Both the position numbers and the translations under genes were made by a program. DNA of 6,313 nt. It comes from Elusimicrobiota bacterium. GTDB taxonomy: Bacteria; Elusimicrobiota; Elusimicrobia; JACQJN01. The stretch covers positions 1 to 6,313 of the forward strand of contig JACQJM010000100.1 of assembly GCA_016205045.1 (NCBI GenBank). Direction: 5' to 3'. Under the pieces are notes generated by a model. The model was not told the origin of the DNA and did no database searches. It saw nothing but the letters and a program-made list of their open reading frames with translations. Positions 1 through 4,799 of this stretch are shown here, piece by piece (position 1 is the first letter of the stretch; every line of letters starts with the position of its first letter).

Positions 1-180
1 AAACCACTCCGAGGAAGAAATGTCCCCCGTCACCACATCTCCTTGAAAACTCTTTAGATTCTCAAAGTGCCCCGAGCTGAAATCATCCAGAATGACCACC
101 TCGCCTCGGTGAGCCGCCTCAAGCCTCAAGGCAAGATTGGACCCAATGAATCCTGCGCCGCCTGTTATTAAGTATCTCAT
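1..180 (-). CDS. NAD-dependent epimerase/dehydratase, N-terminal fragment (heptose-epimerase-like)
   Basis: The 60 visible codons start with ATG at 180 and run off the left edge, so the protein is partial. They show a typical extended SDR Rossmann start: TGGAGFIGS at residues 6-14 is the glycine-rich NAD(P)-binding turn, and LDDFSSG (about residues 31-37) ends the second strand, where the acidic residue normally contacts the NAD ribose. The family includes UDP-glucose 4-epimerase and ADP-L-glycero-D-manno-heptose 6-epimerase (HldD/RfaD). The later text (FENLKSFQGDVVTGDIS) resembles the heptose-epimerase-like members involved in cell-surface polysaccharide, but substrate cannot be decided from this part. 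It lies 88 nt below atpA in the same direction, where atpG would normally be. No Shine-Dalgarno sequence is visible and the start sits 6 nt beyond the arm of an inverted repeat, which could hinder translation. The family is secure; the substrate is a guess. Confidence 0.85.
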   Translation of the reverse strand, partial: MRYLITGGAGFIGSNLALRLEAAHRGEVVILDDFSSGHFENLKSFQGDVVTGDISSSEWF

Positions 181-186
181 GTGTTA

Positions 187-273
187 GTTGATAAGATGAT
201 ATGTTGATAAGTTGATATGAAGAAGGGCGACCAAATAATTCTTATCATCTTATGAACTTATAAACTTATCAAC
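187..273. repeat. Imperfect inverted repeat made of octamer arrays (GTTGATAA)
   Basis: Left arm 187-221 and right arm 239-273 are reverse complements at 29 of 35 positions, separated by a 17-nt loop (222-238). Each arm is itself about four copies of an 8-bp unit. On the plus strand the left arm reads GTTGATAA, GATGATAT, GTTGATAA, GTTGATAT, then GAA. On the minus strand the right arm reads GTTGATAA, GTTTATAA, GTTCATAA, GATGATAA, then GAA. The left arm is also a 16-bp tandem repeat with a single mismatch. The right arm overlaps the last residues of atpA and supplies its stop (TGA at 271-269, then an in-frame TAA). In RNA it would form a long AU-rich hairpin between atpA and the epimerase gene. 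There is no T-run after it, so it is not a standard intrinsic terminator; it could still act as an mRNA 3'-end protector. Confidence 0.85.
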
Positions 274-1786
274 TGATTTTGAACTGCTGTTTAAACTCTT
301 TCAACACGGCTGTTAACTTTTCCTTCGTGGAGTCCTCGATGATTTTTTTCTCGCGCACTTCACGCGCCAAGTCCGCATGCCGTTCTTGGACGTATTTTAA
401 AAACTCCTTTTCAAGGCGGCGCACAGAAGCGGTGGGCACATCATCTAAATACCCGTTCACCCCCGCAAAAATAAGCAGTACCTGTTGTTCCACGGGAAGA
501 GGCTGATATTGATCCTGTTTGAGCAGCTCCACCATCCTCTCTCCTCGCCCCAACTGCTGCTGGCTGGTTTTGTCTAACTCCGAACCGAACTGGGCAAAAG
601 CGGCCAACTCATTGTACTGAGCCAAATCCAAGCGCAGCCGACCCGCCACCTGCCGCATGGCCTTGATCTGAGCCGATCCCCCCACGCGCGAGACAGAAAG
701 TCCCACGTTCACGGCGGGGCGAACCCCAGAATAAAATAACCCCGTCTCAAGATAAATCTGTCCATCCGTAATAGAGATCACGTTTGTGGGAATGTACGCG
801 GACACATCGCCGGCCTGAGTTTCAATAATAGGAAGGGCGGTGAGAGAACCTCCTCCGTTTTTATCGTTCAGTTTACAAGCGCGCTCCAAAAGACGGGAGT
901 GCAGATAAAATACGTCTCCCGGATACGCTTCGCGGCCAGGAGGACGGCGGAGAAGCAAAGATAACTGGCGATAGGCCTGAGCGTGTTTAGAAAGATCATC
1001 GTAAATAACCAAAACATGTTTCCCCTGCCAGAGAAAATCTTCTCCCATGGCACACCCCGCATAAGGTGCGATGTAAAGAAGCGGGGCCGGATCCGAAGCG
1101 GTAGCAGAAACTACGAAAGAATACTCCATGGCTCCATGATCTTCCAGGGTCTTGACCACCTGGGCCACCGTAGACTGTTTCTGGCCGATGGCCACATAAA
1201 TACAGATGGGACGGTTGGGTTCGTTCTTTTGATTGATGATGGTGTCCAACACCACCGCGGTCTTTCCCGTTTGACGATCTCCAATGATGAGCTCTCGTTG
1301 TCCCCGTCCGATGGGAATCATCCCGTCAATCGCTTTGATCCCTGTCTGCAAGGGCTCTTTCACGGGCTGCCTTTCCACCACCCCAGGAGCAATCACTTCA
1401 ATGGGGCGAGTCTTTTGAGTGCGGAGCGCTCCCTTGCCGTCCAACGGCTGTCCCAAAGGATTGACGACGCGGCCTACCAGCGCCTCGCCCACCGGAACTT
1501 CCATGATGCGCCCCGTTCTCTTGACGGGATCCCCTTCCTTTATATATTTATCTTCTCCCAATAAAACACATCCCACATTTTCTTTTTCCAAATTCAAAAC
1601 CATGCCAAAAACGCCGTGAGGCAACTCCAAGAGCTCTCCCGACATGGCATTGGTCAAGCCGTAGACGCGAGCAATCCCGTCCCCCACCTGAAGGACATAC
1701 CCCACTTCCTTAAGCTCCGTTTGGGGATCAAATGCCTCCAACTGCTTTTTAATGATATTGGTGATCTCTTCCGGTCGAATGGCCAT
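269..1786 (-). CDS. atpA: F-type ATP synthase subunit alpha
   Basis: The product (505 aa, full family length) is the non-catalytic nucleotide-binding subunit of the F1 hexamer, alternating with beta at the inner membrane. Residues 1-25 form the N-terminal helix that meets delta; a beta-barrel domain follows to about residue 95. The P-loop is GDRQTGKT at 169-176. The Walker B strand is HVLVIYDD at 257-264. The ATPase alpha/beta signature PAVNVGLSVS spans 357-366, and R367 in SRVGG is at the position of the alpha arginine finger. The C-terminal domain is helical to the end. ATG at 1786 is preferred: MAIRPEEIT is a normal alpha N-terminus and GGGAGGG lies 11 nt upstream, inside the end of atpH. 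Only 4 nt separate it from atpH. What is odd is downstream: gamma, beta and epsilon genes do not follow. Confidence 0.99.
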   Translation of the reverse strand: MAIRPEEITNIIKKQLEAFDPQTELKEVGYVLQVGDGIARVYGLTNAMSGELLELPHGVFGMVLNLEKENVGCVLLGEDKYIKEGDPVKRTGRIMEVPVGEALVGRVVNPLGQPLDGKGALRTQKTRPIEVIAPGVVERQPVKEPLQTGIKAIDGMIPIGRGQRELIIGDRQTGKTAVVLDTIINQKNEPNRPICIYVAIGQKQSTVAQVVKTLEDHGAMEYSFVVSATASDPAPLLYIAPYAGCAMGEDFLWQGKHVLVIYDDLSKHAQAYRQLSLLLRRPPGREAYPGDVFYLHSRLLERACKLNDKNGGGSLTALPIIETQAGDVSAYIPTNVISITDGQIYLETGLFYSGVRPAVNVGLSVSRVGGSAQIKAMRQVAGRLRLDLAQYNELAAFAQFGSELDKTSQQQLGRGERMVELLKQDQYQPLPVEQQVLLIFAGVNGYLDDVPTASVRRLEKEFLKYVQERHADLAREVREKKIIEDSTKEKLTAVLKEFKQQFKIS

Positions 1787-1790
1787 AAAA

Positions 1791-2333
1791 TCAAATCCCT
1801 CCCAGCAAAAGTTGTTCCTTCATTTGATTAAGCACGTTAGTAAAACTCCTATCCAACACCCAATCTCCCATTTTTACCACAATACCGCCCATAATTACGG
1901 GGTCTTCGCGAACTTCCAAGGCGATTTCTTTCCCCGTCAACCTCTTAAGTTCTTGTTTTAATTTTTTTTCCTCCGCTCCCGTCAAAGGAAAAGCCGTGCG
2001 CACCTGAGCTTTTATCACTCCCATTTTATCGTCCAGAATTTCCTCAAACTGCGCCAAAACAGAAGAAAGCAGGCCGAACCGCTTTTTCTCCACCAGGAGC
2101 TCAAGGAACCGCAGGGTAAGGGGAGAGTATTTGGATTTCAGAAGAGCGCGCAACTCTTTCTTTTTTTCCTCCACAGGAATGAGCGGGTGTAAAAATAAAG
2201 CCATCTGGCCCCGCAAGATCTTATACGCCTCTAAAAGCTCTTGCTGAACTTCCCCCACATGACCTATTTTCCCCGCCGCCTGATAAAGCGCCTGACTATA
2301 CCGTCGAGCCAAAACTCGATCCGATGCTCTCAT
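1791..2333 (-). CDS. atpH: F-type ATP synthase subunit delta
   Basis: This 180-aa protein is the delta (OSCP-like) subunit, which sits on top of F1 and ties the alpha N-termini to the b stalk. Residues 1-105 form the helical N-terminal domain (ASDRVLARRYSQALYQAA at the start is typical). The C-terminal part carries the family signature around residues 143-172, DPVIMGGIVVKMGDWVLDRS. Length matches the family (about 175-185). The ATG at 2333 overlaps the atpF stop as ATGA, so translation is probably coupled to atpF; only a weak GGA is present 5 nt upstream. The gene order atpF-atpH-atpA is the usual bacterial one, which supports the call. No missing or unusual region is visible. Confidence 0.97.
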   Translation of the reverse strand: MRASDRVLARRYSQALYQAAGKIGHVGEVQQELLEAYKILRGQMALFLHPLIPVEEKKKELRALLKSKYSPLTLRFLELLVEKKRFGLLSSVLAQFEEILDDKMGVIKAQVRTAFPLTGAEEKKLKQELKRLTGKEIALEVREDPVIMGGIVVKMGDWVLDRSFTNVLNQMKEQLLLGGI

Positions 2334-2842
2334 GATTCCAGTCTGGTTTTATTTTTTTCCAGATCTCGAAAAAATTCGTCTAAAGCTGTCTTTTGCACGG
2401 AAGCATCAATAGATTTCCTAAGGATCTTTTCCGCAGCAAGAGTAGACAGCCCGGCCACCTCTTTGCGAAGGTCTTGGACCAATCGATTCTTTTCTCCCTC
2501 CAACTGTGCCCGTGTCTTCTCTGTCAATCGCGCTGCCTCTTCCTGGGCCGCACGAATAACACTCTCTCTCTGGGCGGCTCCCTCCTTCTGTGCCTCGGCC
2601 AACATCTCTTGTGTTCTTTGCTGAACTTTGGCCAGCTCGCGGTCCAGGACGGCCTTCAACTCTTCCGCTGAACGACGGGCCGCCTCCGTCGCCTCCCTTT
2701 CCGCCTTGAGCGCGTGTTCCCTCTCTTCCAGGGCTTGAATGATCGGTTTCCAGGCCACCTTTCCTAAAATTACCACTAACAGCAAAAAGGCGACCGCAGT
2801 CCAAATAGACAATCCTATATCGGGAGACAGAAGTTTTTCCAT
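2330..2842 (-). CDS. atpF: F-type ATP synthase subunit b
   Basis: The 170-aa product is the membrane-anchored peripheral stalk subunit (two copies per complex). One transmembrane helix covers about residues 10-30 (LSIWTAVAFLLLVVILGKVA), followed by the conserved basic WKPI and a long charged, alanine-rich coiled coil from about residue 37 to 150. The C-terminus (DEFFRDLEKNKTRLES) would bind delta. The reading frame stays open upstream to 2923, but ATG at 2842 is chosen: AGAGGG lies 6 nt before it, it gives the normal b N-terminus, and the extra upstream codons would be read from the structured spacer. The stop overlaps the atpH start by 4 nt. Being single-copy and full-length, it is not one of the b/b-prime pairs seen in phototrophs. 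Confidence 0.97.
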   Translation of the reverse strand: MEKLLSPDIGLSIWTAVAFLLLVVILGKVAWKPIIQALEEREHALKAEREATEAARRSAEELKAVLDRELAKVQQRTQEMLAEAQKEGAAQRESVIRAAQEEAARLTEKTRAQLEGEKNRLVQDLRKEVAGLSTLAAEKILRKSIDASVQKTALDEFFRDLEKNKTRLES

Positions 2843-2848
2843 TATAAG

Positions 2849-2854
2849 CCCTCT
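2849..2854 (-). promoter_or_regulatory. Ribosome binding site of atpF
   Basis: AGAGGG on the minus strand ends 6 nt before the ATG at 2842. It decides the start against an 81-nt upstream extension of the same frame. It lies outside the structured spacer element (which ends at 2889), so the site stays accessible when the element folds. Confidence 0.75.
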
Positions 2855-2888
2855 ATAAGTCCTCGTCTTTAAAGATGAAAGTCTCGAA

Positions 2889-2913
2889 CAACCCCGGCGT
2901 AACACCGGGGTTG
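2889..2913. other. Perfect 9-bp hairpin abutting the larger inverted repeat
   Basis: CAACCCCGG (2889-2897) and CCGGGGTTG (2905-2913) are exact reverse complements around a 7-nt loop. Seven of the nine pairs with the core CCCCGG make it strong. In the atp transcript it would follow the larger folded element with no unpaired base between them. There is no T-run after it on the minus strand (the next bases are TTCGAGAC), so it does not look like an intrinsic terminator. An mRNA-stabilising or RNase-blocking hairpin is the likelier role. Confidence 0.8.
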
Positions 2914-2994
2914 ATCCCACCACCTGCCTGGTCGTCGAGGCGACCCTGGATTAAGACATACGGTTCGTTATCGAACCGAGGCAGGTGGTGGGAT
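2914..2994. repeat. 16-bp perfect inverted repeat enclosing two inner hairpins (three-way-junction fold)
   Basis: The outer arms ATCCCACCACCTGCCT (2914-2929) and AGGCAGGTGGTGGGAT (2979-2994) pair perfectly over 16 bp. The enclosed 49 nt hold two more perfect hairpins: GGTCG/CGACC (2930-2934 with 2941-2945, loop 6 nt) and CGGTTCG/CGAACCG (2961-2967 with 2972-2978, loop 4 nt). Each inner hairpin touches the outer stem with no spacer, leaving only 15 unpaired nt (2946-2960) between them, which is a three-way junction. The element starts 10 nt after the atpE stop and ends well before the atpF ribosome binding site. It may be a mobile palindromic element or MITE relic, or an intercistronic RNA that sets the c to b ratio. 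I found no clear target-site duplication and no second copy in this window. Confidence 0.88.
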
Positions 2995-3004
2995 GATCTA
3001 AACT

Positions 3005-3295
3005 TTACCTGGCCTGATGTGTTTCGGCAGAGCCGGCCGAAGGCATCGGCTTGAGACCAAAGTTCATCGCCACAAGCAAACAAACCACCAGGGCGAAGAA
3101 TCCGAGACCCTCAATCAGGGCGGCCGGAATGATCATAGAGGTGCGCAGCGCTCCAGCCGCTTCGGGCTGTCGAGCGGTCCCATCCAAGGCTGCAGAGGCC
3201 AGCTTGGAGATGCCATGAGCGGCACCCAAAAGGCTCAATCCCGCACCTAAACCGGCTCCCAAATAACCTAACCCTAGATACAGTGTATCGTTCAT
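3005..3295 (-). CDS. atpE: F-type ATP synthase subunit c (proteolipid)
   Basis: The 96-aa product forms the rotating Fo ring. Helix 1 (about residues 7-36) has the glycine-rich face (GAGLGAG at 13-19); the polar loop is ARQPE at 41-45; helix 2 (about 54-78) carries the ion-binding carboxylate E62 in PAALIEGLGFF. Sodium-type rings have Gln in helix 1 and Ser-Thr plus Tyr after the carboxylate; here those positions are I30, G63, L64 and F67, so protons are the likely ion. A 17-residue polar tail after helix 2 makes it longer than the common 75-90 aa. The frame is open further upstream to 3373, but ATG at 3295 is chosen because GGAG lies 6 nt before it and the basic extension is not family-like. 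It is the only gene of the operon with long spacers on both sides. Confidence 0.97.
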   Translation of the reverse strand: MNDTLYLGLGYLGAGLGAGLSLLGAAHGISKLASAALDGTARQPEAAGALRTSMIIPAALIEGLGFFALVVCLLVAMNFGLKPMPSAGSAETHQAR

Positions 3296-3300
3296 TCTTT

Positions 3301-3305
3301 TCTCC
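3301..3305 (-). promoter_or_regulatory. Ribosome binding site of atpE
   Basis: GGAGA on the minus strand lies 5-6 nt before the ATG at 3295 within GTGGAGAAAAGA. It is one of the cleanest Shine-Dalgarno sites in the operon and supports the short 96-aa form of subunit c. A strong site suits the high copy number of c in the complex. Confidence 0.8.
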
Positions 3306-3322
3306 ACTCGCAGGAAGCTGCC

Positions 3323-3351
3323 GGTATACAGATAGCCCATTCTGCGGGCAA
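3323..3351 (-). promoter_or_regulatory. Possible weak internal promoter before atpE
   Basis: On the minus strand TTGCCC (3351-3346) and TATACC (3328-3323) are separated by 17 nt. Each box matches the sigma70 consensus at four of six positions. It would start transcripts about 20 nt before atpE, enough to keep its ribosome binding site. The match is modest and may be chance; it is listed because the 135-nt spacer needs an explanation. Confidence 0.25.
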
Positions 3352-3393
3352 TTTTTAACAACCTCGGCGCCAACCTACGCTCTATTTTTTCCC

Positions 3394-3409
3394 ACGCCTA
3401 TGCAGGCGC
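3394..3409. other. Small hairpin in the atpB-atpE spacer
   Basis: CGCCT (3395-3399) pairs with AGGCG (3404-3408) around the loop ATGC, extendable by one G-T pair. On the minus strand it is followed by TGGG and an A-run, so it is not an intrinsic terminator. The rest of the 3296-3430 spacer holds only the atpE ribosome binding site, the weak promoter candidate and no gene. Confidence 0.5.
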
Positions 3410-3430
3410 AGGACAGATCGTTACGGTCCC

Positions 3431-4189
3431 TCAATGGGAGTGGACCGCTCCCCCCACAAAAATTGCGGTCAAAAATGTAAAGATATATGCCTGAAGAAAT
3501 GCTACAAAAAGTTCCAGACACATCACAAAAAGCACCAAGAGGATGGATACCGGAGCGGTGACCACCAAGCCCACCCAGGGATTGAGCGCTCCAAAAATAA
3601 AGATAAGCCCCAGAAGAGCCAAAATAACGATATGGCCCGCGATCATGTTGGCAAAAAGACGAATGCACAGGGCAAAGGCTTTGGTGGCAAAACCGATGAG
3701 CTCTATCGGGTACAGTAAAGGCCAAAGCCAAAAGGGAACTCCCGCAGGTACGATGCTATGAAGATATTTCACCAAGCCATGCTCTCTGATCCCCGCCAGG
3801 TGGATCAGAAAAAAAGTGGTCATGGCCAGAGCTAAGGTCACCGCGATGTTTCCCGTTGCCGTAGCCCCATAGGGAACCAACCCCAACAAGTTGCAAACTA
3901 AAATAAAAAAGAAAAGAGTGCAGAAATAACCTAAATAGGCATGTCCCACGTGGCCCAGATTGGGCTCTAAGATATCGTCGCGGATAAACACCACGATCGC
4001 TTCCACAAAACCTTTGGCCAGAATTCCTAATTTTCCTCGCACGGCCAAAGGAAGAAAAAGAACTAAAAAAGCCGCAGCAATCAGCATCATCAAAAGATGT
4101 TTGGACCACGGCATCAACCCATTAAAAACGGGCAACCGAAACCACACCTCGTCCAAGATGTGGTGTTCGAGAACATGCTTAAGATCCAT
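3431..4189 (-). CDS. atpB: F-type ATP synthase subunit a
   Basis: This 252-aa integral membrane protein is the Fo stator with the two half-channels that feed the c ring. It shows five to six hydrophobic helices. NLLGLVPY at 100-107 is the conserved mid-protein motif. R177 in ALCIRLFANMIAGH is the essential arginine (E. coli R210). H186 stands where E. coli has E219, and E226 in MCLELFVAFLQAYIF where E. coli has H245; this swap of the two residues is a known natural variant. Q233 matches E. coli Q252. The ATG at 4189 shares one base with the atpI stop (TAATG), which implies coupled translation, and no Shine-Dalgarno site is visible. The 135 nt between it and atpE are non-coding. Confidence 0.98.
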   Translation of the reverse strand: MDLKHVLEHHILDEVWFRLPVFNGLMPWSKHLLMMLIAAAFLVLFLPLAVRGKLGILAKGFVEAIVVFIRDDILEPNLGHVGHAYLGYFCTLFFFILVCNLLGLVPYGATATGNIAVTLALAMTTFFLIHLAGIREHGLVKYLHSIVPAGVPFWLWPLLYPIELIGFATKAFALCIRLFANMIAGHIVILALLGLIFIFGALNPWVGLVVTAPVSILLVLFVMCLELFVAFLQAYIFTFLTAIFVGGAVHSH

Positions 4190-4455
4190 TAAACGTTTTT
4201 AGACGGAATAGGAAAGATTTGCGGCACAAACTGCCCCACGACCAAGGCCATCAGGGCCGGAACCATAGGAACTATGGGATACTTAAAAAGAAGTGCGATG
4301 AAGAACGCAACAAATAGTATCCGATAAAGAAATCCTGCCGTCCAAACTCCGTAAAACAACTTATCCGATTTTCCAATGGCCCAAGACAAAGACCAGCGTG
4401 AAAACAAGCCGTTCAGGAAACCTAGACCGGCACCTAGCGCTAACGCTAACACCAT
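4189..4455 (-). CDS. atpI: ATP synthase accessory membrane protein, AtpI/AtpR-like
   Basis: The 88-aa product has three hydrophobic stretches, at about residues 1-18, 38-57 and 62-81. The text LGFLNGLFSRW followed by GFLYRILFVAFFIALL resembles the second half of the ATP-synthase I family (a glycine-rich helix with an N, then a helix starting with a conserved Arg). Such proteins are encoded at the head of atp operons and are thought to help c-ring assembly or ion supply. It is shorter than E. coli AtpI (about 126 aa) and appears to lack the first helix. ATG at 4455 overlaps the atpZ stop (TAATG) and its own stop overlaps atpB in the same way. The frame is open upstream to 4695, but that part is a shadow of atpZ. 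An AtpR-type protein is the alternative reading. Confidence 0.75.
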   Translation of the reverse strand: MVLALALGAGLGFLNGLFSRWSLSWAIGKSDKLFYGVWTAGFLYRILFVAFFIALLFKYPIVPMVPALMALVVGQFVPQIFPIPSKNV

Positions 4456-4652
4456 TAATCTTTTAACGATTCCTTGATAAACTGGTAGAACCCCACGATC
4501 ATCCCGACACCTGCTCCCAGCAACATCAGCCAAGGTCGTGTCCCTAATTTCCGGTCTATCCAGTAACCCACAAAGAAACCCAAAAGGATGGTAACGGTGA
4601 GATTTAATCCCACCCCCAGGAGTCTGGTCCAGGGGTTCTGTGTGCTTTGCAA
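4455..4652 (-). CDS. atpZ: AtpZ-like F0F1 ATPase accessory protein (TTG start)
   Basis: This 65-aa protein has two membrane helices (about residues 11-30 and 40-59) joined by GYWIDRKLGTRP, the hallmark of the AtpZ/AtpI-type small protein (ATPase_gene1 family) found as first gene of atp operons. Known roles are with AtpI in magnesium uptake or c-ring assembly. The likely start is TTG at 4652: an in-frame TAA lies two codons upstream, and no ATG occurs until M51. It gives an N-terminal tail of ordinary length. No Shine-Dalgarno site precedes it. A GTG at codon 14 is the only other candidate and would cut into helix 1. It is the first gene of the operon, about 50 nt from the predicted transcription start. 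Confidence 0.85.
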   Translation of the reverse strand: MQSTQNPWTRLLGVGLNLTVTILLGFFVGYWIDRKLGTRPWLMLLGAGVGMIVGFYQFIKESLKD

Positions 4653-4709
4653 AGAAGTTTAGGAAAAAGACTAGGCAGAATGTCCCGCTACCCAATCACT
4701 GGGCGTATT

Positions 4710-4738
4710 ATTTTATCAAACTCGAATCCCCCAGTCAA
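4710..4738 (-). promoter_or_regulatory. Sigma70-type promoter of the atp operon
   Basis: On the minus strand TTGACT (4738-4733) is followed after exactly 17 nt by TAAAAT (4715-4710); each box matches the consensus at five of six positions. The expected transcription start is near 4703, leaving an untranslated leader of about 50 nt before the TTG of atpZ. The leader can form only a weak stem (CCCA with TGGG, 4691-4703). Confidence 0.75.
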
Positions 4739-4742
4739 AGGC

Positions 4743-4771
4743 TTGACCTCGAAGGAGGAAAAGGGTATTTT
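4743..4771 (+). promoter_or_regulatory. Sigma70-type promoter of the receiver-GGDEF gene
   Basis: TTGACC (4743-4748) and TATTTT (4766-4771) are spaced by 17 nt, matching the consensus at five and four of six positions. Transcription would begin near 4778 and leave a leader of about 22 nt. Its -35 box is only 4 bp from that of the atp promoter, and the two boxes form the palindrome GTCAAAGGCTTGAC with an AGGC centre. Confidence 0.6.
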
Positions 4772-4799
4772 GTTCAGTGTTTATTAACATATTCTCACG

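Noticed and set aside
187..273. CRISPR array or intrinsic terminator
   Set aside because: The 8-bp units have no spacers between them, and no T-run follows the hairpin in either direction.
983..1564. Long plus-strand open frame of 193 codons opposite atpA
   Set aside because: It is antisense to a strongly conserved gene, has no family-like motif, and its composition is what an antisense frame of atpA would give.
2843..2923. Longer start for atpF (27 extra residues)
   Set aside because: It would be translated from the hairpin and part of the large inverted repeat; the ATG at 2842 has its own ribosome binding site and gives the normal subunit b start.
2961..2978. tRNA T-arm-like hairpin (GGTTCG...CGAACC)
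   Set aside because: The loop has four bases instead of seven and no acceptor, anticodon or D arm surrounds it; it fits as an inner hairpin of the larger palindrome.
2889..2994. Insertion sequence or MITE with target-site duplication
   Set aside because: The flanks (CTCGAA on one side, GATCTA on the other) do not form a clear duplication and no transposase is present; a mobile origin remains possible but cannot be called here.
3005..3295. Sodium-dependent ATP synthase
   Set aside because: Subunit c lacks the Gln and Ser-Thr-Tyr sodium ligands, and the atpZ-atpI-atpB order is that of common proton-type operons.
3296..3373. Longer start for atpE (26 extra residues)
   Set aside because: The extension is basic and unlike c subunits, while GGAG stands 6 nt before the ATG at 3295, which begins a normal c N-terminus.
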